Positions 1 through 7,139 of a stretch of DNA of 41,656 bases are shown here, one piece after another. Position numbers and translations under genes: made by a program. This DNA is from an uncultured Holophagaceae bacterium (GTDB lineage: Bacteria; Acidobacteriota; Holophagae; Holophagales; Holophagaceae): contig CAIOFF010000043.1 in NCBI GenBank assembly GCA_903857495.1, positions 1-41,656 on the forward strand, given 5' to 3'. Under the pieces are notes generated by a model. It was not told where the DNA came from. It made no database searches and saw only the letters and a program-made list of their open reading frames with translations. The stretch's first letter is position 1. Each line of letters opens with the position of its first letter.

Positions 1-187
1 CCTCGGGCATCCCCAAGGGGGCGGCGGCTGGCTGCGGCCCCAAAAAGCCGTTCCAGCCGCCGCCCCCTTGGCCGGTCGCACGCGACCGGGGGCCCCCGGC
101 CCGGATGCCCTTCCGAGGCGATGATTGCGCCTTCGTGTCCATTTGGGCAGGTTCTTCGTGCCCTTCGTGGAGATCTTTGCAGGCCAA
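1..187 (-). repeat. Dispersed palindromic repeat A, left copy (cut by window edge)
   Basis: This is one of three copies; the others are at 33237-33462 and 41521-41656 in the opposite orientation. It contains a perfect 19-bp inverted repeat (13-31 with 53-71), then a short palindrome CCGGTCGC-AC-GCGACCGG (72-89), flanked by GGGCATCC and GGATGCCC. Beyond that runs a less conserved part rich in CTTCGTG motifs. Positions 52-111 are identical to the reverse complement of 41597-41656. Bases 188-251 hold nothing I recognise. No transposase lies nearby. The role is unknown. Confidence 0.85.
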
Positions 188-251
188 GTGGCGGAGCAAG
201 GCCGATAATCGGGAACGCTTTTTCCTTTTCCCCCGTGCATCACCCGAGGCC

Positions 252-1817
252 TCAGAGGCTGCCCCAGTCGGTGGTGAGGGCGGGGCCGGGGACAATCGAC
301 TGCTCGGGGGGCAGGTCGGCGAAGGCGGCTTCGCAGTGGGTCTGCCAGCGGAGGAAGCCGTCGGCGGTGGGGCGGGCGCCGGGATGGGTGCCCTGGCCGG
401 CGAAGGGCAGGCGGGCTTCGGCGGCGTCCGCGGGGCGGTTGACTGTGGCGAGGTCCGCCCAGATCTCCCGGGTGAACTGCTGGACCTGCGCCCGGTCCTG
501 GGTGTAAAGGCTGACCGCGAAGCCGCAGGGGGCGGTGCGCGTCCAGGCCAGGGCCTGCTCCAGCTCGGTGAAGGGGCAGAGGTTCACGGAGGGGCCGGAA
601 ACCGGGTTCTGGAACAGGCCCATGACGGGCAGCACGCTGTCCCAGACGCAGGGTTGGGGGTAGGCGCCGTAGCCGATCTCACCCTGCACCTGCTCGGTGC
701 GGTTGGCCTCCGTCCAGGTCTCGCCGCCGGTCAGCAGGGCGGCGCCCTCCTGGCGGCCTGCCTCCCAGTGCTCGGCGAAGGCCTTGGCCGCGCGGGTATT
801 GATCAGGGGGCCAAAGGTCACCTCGGGATGGCTCAAGGGATTGCCCTGGGGCAGGCCCGCCAGGCCCGCCAGGAACCGCTCGCGGAAGGTGGTCGCGATT
901 TCTTCGTGGAGCAGCAGGTTCCCCAGGCCCACGGGCCGCTGGCCCGCCTGGCCGAAGGCACCAGCCAGGGCGTCCGTCACGGCCAGGTCCAGGTCCGCAT
1001 CCGGCAGCACCACCATGGTGCCCTTGCCCACCACATCCAGACTCGGGTTGATCAGGTTCCGGCCGCACAGCTCCCCCACGATCCGGCCGAGCACCCGGGA
1101 GCCCACGAAGCCGAAGCCCTGGAACAGGCCCTTCTCGATGCCCGCCAGGAAGTGCCGGCCGCAGCCGGCCCGGCCCCGGCCGTTGATGGTGTTCACCACG
1201 CCCGGGGGGAGTCCCGCTTCCATGAGGGCGCGCAGGAGGAGGTAGGCGGCGGCGGGGGCGTTGTCGCTGGGCTTCCACACCACCGTGTTGCCCGCGAGGA
1301 GGGCGGGCAACAGCTTGCGAAGGGGCGCCGCCAGGGGGGACGTGCCCGTGGCCAGGATGCCGCAGACGCCCACGGGGCGGGGGTGGGCTTGGAGCCCCGA
1401 AGGCAGCTCTCTACCCTCGGGCGAGGACTGAAGGCAGAAGTGGCGGCAGGCATCGAGGGCTTCCTGCACCTCGACCTGCGCTTCGCGGGGTGTGAGGCCC
1501 ACTTCCCGGGTGAGGAGGCGGGCCAGCTTGTTCCGGTGGGCCGCCAGGATCGCTTCGGCCCGGAGCACCACGCCCGCACGCTCGGTGGGCGGAGTCCGGG
1601 ACCAGCTCTGGAAGGCCTCGGCGGCGGCCTTGGCGGCCCGGGCCACGTCCTTGTCGCCACTGTCCGGGAACATGCCCACCAGATCCCGGCCGTCCACCGG
1701 AGACTTGGACAGGATCAGGGCCAGGTCCCCCTCGACCTCCTTGCCGTTGACGAGGTTGAACCCGATGAGGGTCGGGCCAGCCTCGACGGCGTGGGGCGAG
1801 TTGGGCTTGAGGTGCAT
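252..1817 (-). CDS. Aldehyde dehydrogenase-family protein, probably catalytically inactive
   Basis: The 521-residue product has the aldehyde dehydrogenase superfamily fold. The nucleotide-binding region is recognisable (PALLAGNTVVWKPSDNAP, about 171-188; EAGLPPGVVNTINGRG, about 200-214), and a DADLDLAV segment lies at 273-280. All three catalytic positions look altered. The PWNFP segment reads TGTSP, so the oxyanion Asn is replaced near residue 159. The LELGGK segment reads LDVVGK, so Glu becomes Asp 261. The GQxC nucleophile segment reads GQRP, so Cys becomes Pro 295. The start was placed at the ATG at 1817 because a GGAG site precedes it; the frame stays open upstream to 1949 but would run into the divergent gene. 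The family includes P5C and succinylglutamate semialdehyde dehydrogenases, but activity here is doubtful. It is divergent from the M50 gene, with a 103-bp shared gap. Confidence 0.8.
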   Translation of the reverse strand: MHLKPNSPHAVEAGPTLIGFNLVNGKEVEGDLALILSKSPVDGRDLVGMFPDSGDKDVARAAKAAAEAFQSWSRTPPTERAGVVLRAEAILAAHRNKLARLLTREVGLTPREAQVEVQEALDACRHFCLQSSPEGRELPSGLQAHPRPVGVCGILATGTSPLAAPLRKLLPALLAGNTVVWKPSDNAPAAAYLLLRALMEAGLPPGVVNTINGRGRAGCGRHFLAGIEKGLFQGFGFVGSRVLGRIVGELCGRNLINPSLDVVGKGTMVVLPDADLDLAVTDALAGAFGQAGQRPVGLGNLLLHEEIATTFRERFLAGLAGLPQGNPLSHPEVTFGPLINTRAAKAFAEHWEAGRQEGAALLTGGETWTEANRTEQVQGEIGYGAYPQPCVWDSVLPVMGLFQNPVSGPSVNLCPFTELEQALAWTRTAPCGFAVSLYTQDRAQVQQFTREIWADLATVNRPADAAEARLPFAGQGTHPGARPTADGFLRWQTHCEAAFADLPPEQSIVPGPALTTDWGSL

Positions 1818-1920
1818 GGGAACTCCAGGGCGGGGCAGGTGGTGCTCCAGCGCTGCCGACGCAGGCCATATCCCAGTCATCGGCTCCGGCCCTGTAGACT
1901 GGAGGATTGCCGGAGTCCGG

Positions 1921-2670
1921 GTGTTCGATAGCCTTTCCATACCAACCATCCTCGTCAGCTATGTGGCCCTGCTGTTCAGCCTCAGCGTGCACGAGGCGAG
2001 CCATGCCGGGGCAGCCCACCAGCTGGGGGACGACACCGCGGCGCGGCTGGGCCGCCTGACCCTGAACCCCCTGGCTCACATGGATCCCCTGGGCACCTTT
2101 GTCTTCCCACTGCTGGGCCTGGCCACGGGCTTCCCCTTCATCGGCTGGGCCAAGCCCGTGCCGGTCGATCCCCGGAACCTCACCCGCAAGTTCACCCAGC
2201 GGGGGGGGATGGCCTTGGTGGCCGCTGCGGGCCCCGCCTCCAACCTGGTGTTGGCCGGGCTCTTCCTGACCGTGCTCATCCTGCTGGTGAAGCTCTCCGG
2301 AGTGCCGCGGATGCTGGAGTTCCGGCTGTTCGTGTATGCGTTGCAGGCCTGGCGGGTTGAAGCCATCCAGTCGCTGGAGCTGAGCACGGGCATGACCCTG
2401 GCTCTTGCGCTCTCGAGTCGGCTGGTGCTCATCAACATCGGCCTGGCCCTGTTCAACCTGCTGCCCATGGGACCCCTGGACGGCTCGGGGATCGTGCGTG
2501 GCCTGCTGCCCTGGCAGTGGCTGCCCAAGTACGATCGCGTCCAGCCCTGGATGGGCGGCGTGCTGATCGTGCTCGCGCTCACCGGCCTGCTGGGCTATGT
2601 CATCGGTCCCGTCTTCGGTGTGATCCTCACGGGTGTCAAAGTCATCGCCCACCTATTTCTCGGAGTCTGA
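1921..2670 (+). CDS. Site-2 protease-like membrane metallopeptidase (M50)
   Basis: The 249-residue membrane protein has the zinc motif HEASH in its first transmembrane segment, right after SLSV. The second M50 motif, NLLPMGPLDG, lies in a later helix and supplies the Asp ligand. The length and compact layout match the short rhomboid-like S2P group without PDZ domains that is widespread in bacteria; substrates of this group are generally unknown. The start is taken as the GTG at 1921, preceded by a GGAG site at good spacing, because no ATG fits upstream without entering the divergent gene. It ends 5 bp before trpS, so the two are likely co-transcribed. Confidence 0.85.
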   Translation: MFDSLSIPTILVSYVALLFSLSVHEASHAGAAHQLGDDTAARLGRLTLNPLAHMDPLGTFVFPLLGLATGFPFIGWAKPVPVDPRNLTRKFTQRGGMALVAAAGPASNLVLAGLFLTVLILLVKLSGVPRMLEFRLFVYALQAWRVEAIQSLELSTGMTLALALSSRLVLINIGLALFNLLPMGPLDGSGIVRGLLPWQWLPKYDRVQPWMGGVLIVLALTGLLGYVIGPVFGVILTGVKVIAHLFLGV

Positions 2671-2675
2671 GCGTC

Positions 2676-3665
2676 ATGAGTCGCGTCCTATCCGGTATCC
2701 AGCCCTCGGGCTCCCAGCACATCGGCCACCTGGTCGGGGCCCTGGAGAACTTCACCCGCCTGCAGGGCGAGGGCGAAGCCTTCTACATGATTGCGGACTG
2801 GCACGCACTGACCTCGAAATACGAGTCCGTCGAAGAGATCTGGCCCGCCACCCTGGAGCTGACCGCCACCTTCCTGGCCGCAGGCCTGGATCCCGACCGG
2901 GCGACCCTATTCGTGCAGAGCCTGGTGAAGGAACATGCAGAGCTGCACCTGCTGCTCTCCATGGTGACGCCGCTCTCCTGGTTGGAGCGCGTGCCCACCT
3001 ACAAAGAGAAGCTGCAGAACGCCGTGGCGGACCTGGGCAGCTACGGCTTCCTGGGCTATCCCCTGCTGCAGACCGCCGACATCATCATCTACAAGGCCCA
3101 CAAGGTGCCCGTGGGTGAGGACCAGCTCTTCCACCTGGAGCTGGCCCGCGAGGTGGTGCGGCGCTTCAACTTCCTCTACCAGCGGGAGGTGTTTCCCGAG
3201 CCCGAGGCCGTGCTGACCAAGGCCGCGAAGGTGCCGGGCCTGGATGGCCGCAAGATGTCGAAGAGCTACGGGAACTGCATCTACCTGCGGGACACCAACG
3301 CCGCGATCCTGGAGAAGTGCACCCGCCAGATGGCCTCGGATCCGGCCCGGCTGCGGCGCACCGATCCCGGCAACCCCGAGATCTGCCCGGTCTTCGAGTT
3401 CCACAAGCTCTTCAGCGACGCCGAGACGGTGGCGCTGGTGGCCAGCGAGTGCCGCCAGGCCGGCATCGGCTGCTTCGACTGCAAGAAGCGCGTGGCCGAG
3501 GCTCTAACGCGCCGCATCGAGCCCATCCGCGAGAAGATCGAGAGCCACCTGGGCCACCCCGGCGACATCGAGGCGGTCCTGCGGGACGGCAGCGCCCGCG
3601 CCCGGGCCGTGGCCGCCGAGACCATGGCCGACGTGCGCGACGCCATGAAGCTGCCGGTGCTCTGA
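2676..3665 (+). CDS. trpS: Tryptophan--tRNA ligase
   Basis: TrpRS charges tRNA-Trp in the cytoplasm. The 329-residue length is typical of the bacterial enzyme. The class I signature HIGH appears as QHIGHLVG near the N-terminus after SGIQPSG, and the KMSKS loop is present as GRKMSKSYGN near residue 195. The ADIIIYKAHKVPVGEDQ segment is the conserved substrate-binding and dimer region. The ATG at 2676 follows a GGAG site and lies 5 bp after the M50 stop, which indicates a two-gene transcription unit. Confidence 0.97.
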   Translation: MSRVLSGIQPSGSQHIGHLVGALENFTRLQGEGEAFYMIADWHALTSKYESVEEIWPATLELTATFLAAGLDPDRATLFVQSLVKEHAELHLLLSMVTPLSWLERVPTYKEKLQNAVADLGSYGFLGYPLLQTADIIIYKAHKVPVGEDQLFHLELAREVVRRFNFLYQREVFPEPEAVLTKAAKVPGLDGRKMSKSYGNCIYLRDTNAAILEKCTRQMASDPARLRRTDPGNPEICPVFEFHKLFSDAETVALVASECRQAGIGCFDCKKRVAEALTRRIEPIREKIESHLGHPGDIEAVLRDGSARARAVAAETMADVRDAMKLPVL

Positions 3666-3721
3666 GTCCGAACCGCTGCCGCGGGGTGCCAGGCCACTGA
3701 GACCCGGTGCCGAACCGACTC

Positions 3722-3749
3722 TTGTGTTCCCGACCGGCCCTGATAGACT
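3722..3749 (+). promoter_or_regulatory. Probable sigma-70-type promoter of tRNA-Lys
   Basis: TTGTGT (3722-3727) and TAGACT (3744-3749) are separated by 16 bp and sit 11 bp upstream of the tRNA 5' end. Spacing and position suit a housekeeping promoter. The same TAGACT hexamer occurs at 1895-1900 upstream of the M50 gene. Confidence 0.5.
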
Positions 3750-3760
3750 TGTGTCTTCGT

Positions 3761-3837
3761 GGTCCCTTAGCTCAGCTGGTTAGAGCATCTGACTCTTAAT
3801 CAGAGGGTCCCCGGTTCGAGTCCGGGAGGGACCACCA
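3761..3837 (+). tRNA. tRNA-Lys (anticodon CTT)
   Basis: The full cloverleaf is readable. The acceptor stem GGTCCCT pairs with AGGGACC. The D arm contains AGCTCAGCTGGTTAGAGC. The anticodon stem TCTGA/TCAGA encloses CTCTTAA, giving anticodon CTT. The T arm is CCCGGTTCGAGTCCGGG, and CCA is encoded. The 3' half is the attachment site of the element that follows; integration kept the gene intact on this side. Confidence 0.97.
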
Positions 3838-3840
3838 GCA
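3789..3840 (+). repeat. attL: 52-bp core within tRNA-Lys
   Basis: It is identical to 11816-11867. It runs from the anticodon stem through the CCA end plus GCA. Outside the repeat the sequences diverge on both sides. Confidence 0.93.
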
Positions 3841-3843
3841 AGG

Positions 3844-3887
3844 AAGCCCCGATTCCATTAGGTTTCGGGGCTTTTTCTTGTTCTTTT
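3844..3887 (+). terminator. Rho-independent terminator supplied by the element downstream of tRNA-Lys
   Basis: A 9-bp stem (AAGCCCCGA, 3844-3852, with TCGGGGCTT, 3865-3873) is followed by a T-rich tract. It lies inside the element directly after attL, so it replaces the chromosomal terminator now stranded behind attR (11871-11902). Confidence 0.85.
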
Positions 3888-4307
3888 AACAGGGCCGTGA
3901 TTCCGGCCGTTACCGCACCTTTACCACATCCGGGCCAAATCGAAGCCCAAAAGGGCAGGGACGGCCAGGCCGCGCGCCTATGCCGAACCTATGCAATCAG
4001 GCCCGCCAAACCTTACCCCAACCTTACCGTTGGCAGCCCCGCCCATTATGACAAGTCATCCCGGCGGCCTTCAGCGTAGAAGCCCGCCAATGCTGGATTC
4101 ATCCTGTTTCCGCGCCCGCCAAAGGGCCGTTTTACTTGGCACTAACTTGTCATTAAGCAGGCCCGGCGCCTGGCGGGCAGGCCCAGGATCTTACCCGAAT
4201 CTTACCGGCCCGGAACCTTAGTCAAATCTTAGTGGTTCATCCCCGCCCTGCCTGGCGCTGGGCGTGTCCAAGGAACACTGGACACCAGGCTGGACACCCT
4301 TAGTACT
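3888..4307. other. Non-coding left end of the element with repeated TTACC motifs
   Basis: I see no convincing gene here. Same-orientation TTACC motifs occur at 3910, 3922, 4013, 4024, 4191 and 4202. The first pair (3910-3929) matches 17 of 20 bases of 11667-11686 near the right end. Such end-proximal repeats would suit integrase arm-type or excisionase sites. Near 4264-4297 there are also repeated TGGACAC/GTGTCCA motifs next to the stop of the zinc-ribbon gene. Confidence 0.5.
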
Positions 4308-4817
4308 TCATCCCCGCCGGGCCTGCCGCTGGGCCTTGAAGTCCGCCCGCATTTCCTTCTCGTATTCCCGCGGGCTGGCGCCTGTCATGGCGCAGAGCAT
4401 CCCGATCATGGCGCCGCGATCCCACCTGTGGGCTTCTTGGCTACTGATGTAGGCCAGGCCGTGACACCGGCGGCAGTAGAACCAATAGGCGCCAGGCGGG
4501 CGGTAGAGCTTCAGGCACCGCCGATTGCACCTGGGACAATGGAACCACCACGACGAACCGCCCAGGTGCGGGTGCCATTCTTCAACTTCCACCATCCCGC
4601 CGTCGGGCAGCTGCACTATCGGCCAGTCCCGCCCGGGCCAGATCACCCGGCCGTCCCAGGCTTCGGGTTCCGGCAGGATGCCCTTCCATCGCCACTCAAG
4701 CGGCCTGGCCCGCAGGACACCCGCCAGCTTCAACCCCTTGATGGACACGACGGCACAGGCTTCCACCACCTGGCGCGCCCTGTGTCCGTCCCACCGTCCG
4801 CTGCCTGATCCGCCCAT
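4308..4817 (-). CDS. Zinc-ribbon protein of a mobile-element-associated family
   Basis: The 169-residue product begins MGGSGSGRWDGH, a start I associate from memory with a family of uncharacterised proteins common in mobile elements. This is why the ATG at 4817 was chosen over the upstream ATG at 4883; a GGGGCGG-like site precedes it. The C-terminal half has two cysteine pairs, CPRC (in WWFHCPRCNRRC) and CRRC (in FYCRRCHGLAY), which form a probable four-Cys zinc ribbon, followed by the conserved SSQEAHRWD. It is the last gene of the element before attL. The function is unknown; nucleic-acid binding is plausible. Confidence 0.75.
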   Translation of the reverse strand: MGGSGSGRWDGHRARQVVEACAVVSIKGLKLAGVLRARPLEWRWKGILPEPEAWDGRVIWPGRDWPIVQLPDGGMVEVEEWHPHLGGSSWWFHCPRCNRRCLKLYRPPGAYWFYCRRCHGLAYISSQEAHRWDRGAMIGMLCAMTGASPREYEKEMRADFKAQRQARRG

Positions 4818-4859
4818 ATCCGCCCCGATTTTCCAAACGCCACTTGGTTCTGTCCACCT

Positions 4860-4922
4860 GTTAATGCTATTAACCCGCACCATTACTGTGTTTCATGCGT
4901 TCCGTAATTAGTGCAATTACGG
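4860..4922. promoter_or_regulatory. Two AT-rich palindromes upstream of the zinc-ribbon gene
   Basis: GTTAAT-GCT-ATTAAC (4860-4874) and CCGTAATT-AGTGC-AATTACGG (4902-4922) have perfect arms. They lie in the gap between the 120-residue gene and the zinc-ribbon gene and are AT-rich against the surroundings. Neither has a T tract, so operators or protein-binding sites are more likely than terminators. Confidence 0.45.
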
Positions 4923-4947
4923 GACACCCACCCTATCAGGCCAGGAT

Positions 4948-5310
4948 CTAGCACCGGCGCGGGTTTAAGCGTGTTTGGCTGGGCATAGAAGTAGGCCGAA
5001 GATGGCCCTTTTGGGCCGTATTTAGCGTGATCTGGCGCCTATTCTCGGCGTCCCGGCAGGCCCGCAACAGGGCGGGATCGACTAGGTGGGCCAGGTAGTC
5101 CGGGAAGGTTGTCACCCGATCCGCGGCCAGGCTGGCGTCATGGGCGGCGTCCGCTTCCAGCAGGGCCAGCAGGGCGGGCCGGTGTTCGGCGATCAGGCCC
5201 AGCAGCTCGGGCGGCGGTTCGGTGGCGCCTGTTAGCCGCAGGCCGCCAGGCCGAAGGGACAGGTGGAAGCCCATCCCTTCGGCGCGGCCCAGCACATCCC
5301 GCGGCGTCAC
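4948..5310 (-). CDS. Small protein with TubC N-terminal-like helical domain
   Basis: The 120-residue product starts at GTG; GTGA overlaps the stop of the ATPase gene by 4 bp, implying translational coupling. Residues 1-50 (leucine-rich, with a LSLRPGGLRLTG core and HRPALLALL end) resemble the short TubC-type docking fold that I have seen attached to replication proteins of mobile elements. The remainder is hydrophilic and unrecognised. It could be an accessory factor for the primase/ATPase pair. The domain match is from memory only. Confidence 0.6.
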   Translation of the reverse strand: MTPRDVLGRAEGMGFHLSLRPGGLRLTGATEPPPELLGLIAEHRPALLALLEADAAHDASLAADRVTTFPDYLAHLVDPALLRACRDAENRRQITLNTAQKGHLRPTSMPSQTRLNPRRC

Positions 5311-7139
5311 AAGTCCACCGTGACGGAATCACCCGACACGGCCCTTAAAGATAGGATTGAACCGTCCGAACCGTCCGAACCGTCCGAATCCTTTGTGGCA
5401 TAAGGGATTTCTTGTCGGACGGTTGGGATTTCGGATCGTCCGACGGATGCCGCTACCGTCCGAACGGACGGACTGTCCGGTGTTTTCGGACGGTTGCCCG
5501 ATTCTACCGTCCGAACAGAATTCCCTTGTGACGTATGGCCTTCGGACTGTTCGGACTGTTCGGACTGTTCTTTCTCATCATTAAGGGCCGCCTGCTTCAA
5601 TGTGATGATCCGGGCGTTCTTCTTCCCACCGCCCTTGGTGTGTTCCACTTCAAGCCCTGTCTGCCGCATAGCCGGTGCGATCCGTCGAAGGTGATTACCC
5701 ATACCCTTCGCGGACTTCGGCCAGCCCTGCGGTGGGCGGGCGCCTTCGGGCCTTGCAGCGTTCAGGGCATCCAGCAGATCCGCGGCGGTGCCTGTCCAGG
5801 TATTGCCCCCGGCCTTCACGATGCCCAGCACCAGGGCGTGGATCGAATCCCCTTCCAGCAGAATCCGGGCGCCGTCCTCCCGGGCCGCGGCGTATGTCTC
5901 GAGGAATTCACCTTCCTTCCAGGGCATCGCGGGTTCCGCGGCCATGATGAACCGGGCGAAGTCTGCCATCCGCGGCAGGGCGCAGCTGGGCAGGCCCGGC
6001 AGGCGCCGTAGAGCCACCGCCACCGCGCCCAACAGGCCGCCCAGGATGTCAGGCTTCACCAGATCCACGGCGCGCCAAACATCCGCTTCGGGCAGGCGGT
6101 TTTCTTCTTTGATCTGTTCCAGCGTGACGGCCAGGGCGCGATCCGCCAGATCCCCGCGCGTCATCAAGTCCGGGATGCCGTTCAGGATGATGGGCCGCTT
6201 CGCGCTGAACAGGGTTTCTTCCGAATCGGTGTAAAGGGCGCGGGTGGCGGACCCGGCGCCGGTAGCCAGGCGGCACAGGGCGTCCGACAGCCACTCAGGG
6301 ATCGTGGAAAAGTTATCGAAGCCCAGGATGTGGGCGTTCTGTGCGGCAATAGCCAGATCCCTTTCTTCCTTCGGTGTGGTGCGAAGGCCGACACTATTCG
6401 GATCGACGATTTCCCGCAGCACCCGGGCCGCGGTGCTTTTGCCGGTCCCCTGTTCACCGGCCAGGGCCAGGATCGGGTAAGGCCCGGAACCGCCCAAGGC
6501 AAACAACAGCCAGGCCAGGGCCAGGCGGATGCCTTCTGCATCGGTGTTCAGGACGTCGATCAGCTTCGTCAAGTCCCCGCCGGGCTTGGGCATCGGCAAG
6601 GGCAGCAGGCCCGCCGGGCGCTTGAACCGCACCGGCAGATCCAGGGCCGGGCGGATCGTCCAGCCACCCGGTGTCACATCCACCACATCCCATTCGGGCC
6701 GTCCAAGATCCAGCATCACCCGGCCCGGAAGGTGGGCCACCCGGACGGCCACCGGGTGTTCGTCGCCGTCATGGATGGCCTTCGCTTCCAGCAGGCCCAG
6801 GGCGTCGGCACATTCCTGGGCGCTTAGGCCGCGGCCTTCCCGGCCATAGAACAGGCCCATCATCCACATCCGCGCGGCCCTGCTTCGGATCGGGTAGTTT
6901 TCCCTGTGGCCGCCCTTGTGGATGCTGACGAACCCAACCATTTCGGGATCGTGCCACAGTTCCGCACCACTACCCAGGGCCAGGCGCACCGCCCGATCCG
7001 ATGCCTTGGTGCGGGTGGCCTTTTCTTCTTCCTGGGCAGGCGGTGCTTCCGCAGGATGGGCGCCAAGATCCAGCCCTTCGGGTTCTTCCGGCCCTTCGGG
7101 TTCCAGCGGGTCGATGAATTCCGACAGATTGATATTCAT
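5307..7139 (-). CDS. P-loop ATPase/helicase-like replication protein of the element
   Basis: The 610-residue protein has an acidic N-terminus (1-45), an unassigned domain to about residue 190, and an ATPase core. Walker A is GEQGTGKS (228-235), Walker B is in ILGFDN (271-276), a sensor-like ILNGI is at 318-322 and an arginine lies in DLADRA (331-336). This arrangement is common in phage and island proteins partnered with AEP primases, where they unwind the origin. The C-terminal ~90 residues are low-complexity (SEQ and SDG triplets) because the DNA carries 9-bp iterons here. ATGA overlaps the primase stop by 4 bp, so the proteins are made together. Helicase activity is inferred. Confidence 0.8.
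   Translation of the reverse strand: MNINLSEFIDPLEPEGPEEPEGLDLGAHPAEAPPAQEEEKATRTKASDRAVRLALGSGAELWHDPEMVGFVSIHKGGHRENYPIRSRAARMWMMGLFYGREGRGLSAQECADALGLLEAKAIHDGDEHPVAVRVAHLPGRVMLDLGRPEWDVVDVTPGGWTIRPALDLPVRFKRPAGLLPLPMPKPGGDLTKLIDVLNTDAEGIRLALAWLLFALGGSGPYPILALAGEQGTGKSTAARVLREIVDPNSVGLRTTPKEERDLAIAAQNAHILGFDNFSTIPEWLSDALCRLATGAGSATRALYTDSEETLFSAKRPIILNGIPDLMTRGDLADRALAVTLEQIKEENRLPEADVWRAVDLVKPDILGGLLGAVAVALRRLPGLPSCALPRMADFARFIMAAEPAMPWKEGEFLETYAAAREDGARILLEGDSIHALVLGIVKAGGNTWTGTAADLLDALNAARPEGARPPQGWPKSAKGMGNHLRRIAPAMRQTGLEVEHTKGGGKKNARIITLKQAALNDEKEQSEQSEQSEGHTSQGNSVRTVESGNRPKTPDSPSVRTVAASVGRSEIPTVRQEIPYATKDSDGSDGSDGSILSLRAVSGDSVTVDL
5361..5568. repeat. Iteron-like 9-bp repeats inside the ATPase gene; candidate origin
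   Basis: Unit ACCGTCCGA on the plus strand is at 5361, 5370, 5379 (tandem), 5455 and 5506, with one mismatch at 5435. The inverse TCGGACGGT is at 5415 and 5486. A tandem inverse variant, TCGGACTGT, is at 5542, 5551 and 5560. That makes eleven units in 208 bp, in both orientations. The period of 9 keeps the reading frame and encodes SDG/SEQ repeats. Origin function is inference. Confidence 0.7.

Noticed and set aside
105-1931. Long plus-strand open frame over the aldehyde dehydrogenase gene
   Set aside because: It is a GC-rich antisense frame with Gly/Ala/Arg-rich product and no domain; the minus strand encodes a clear family protein.
3888-4221. Short plus-strand frames in the left end of the element
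   Set aside because: No ribosome binding sites, no family resemblance, and the region is filled with TTACC motifs.
5361-5568. CRISPR array
   Set aside because: Units are 9 bp, partly tandem, in both orientations, with no regular spacers and no cas genes.
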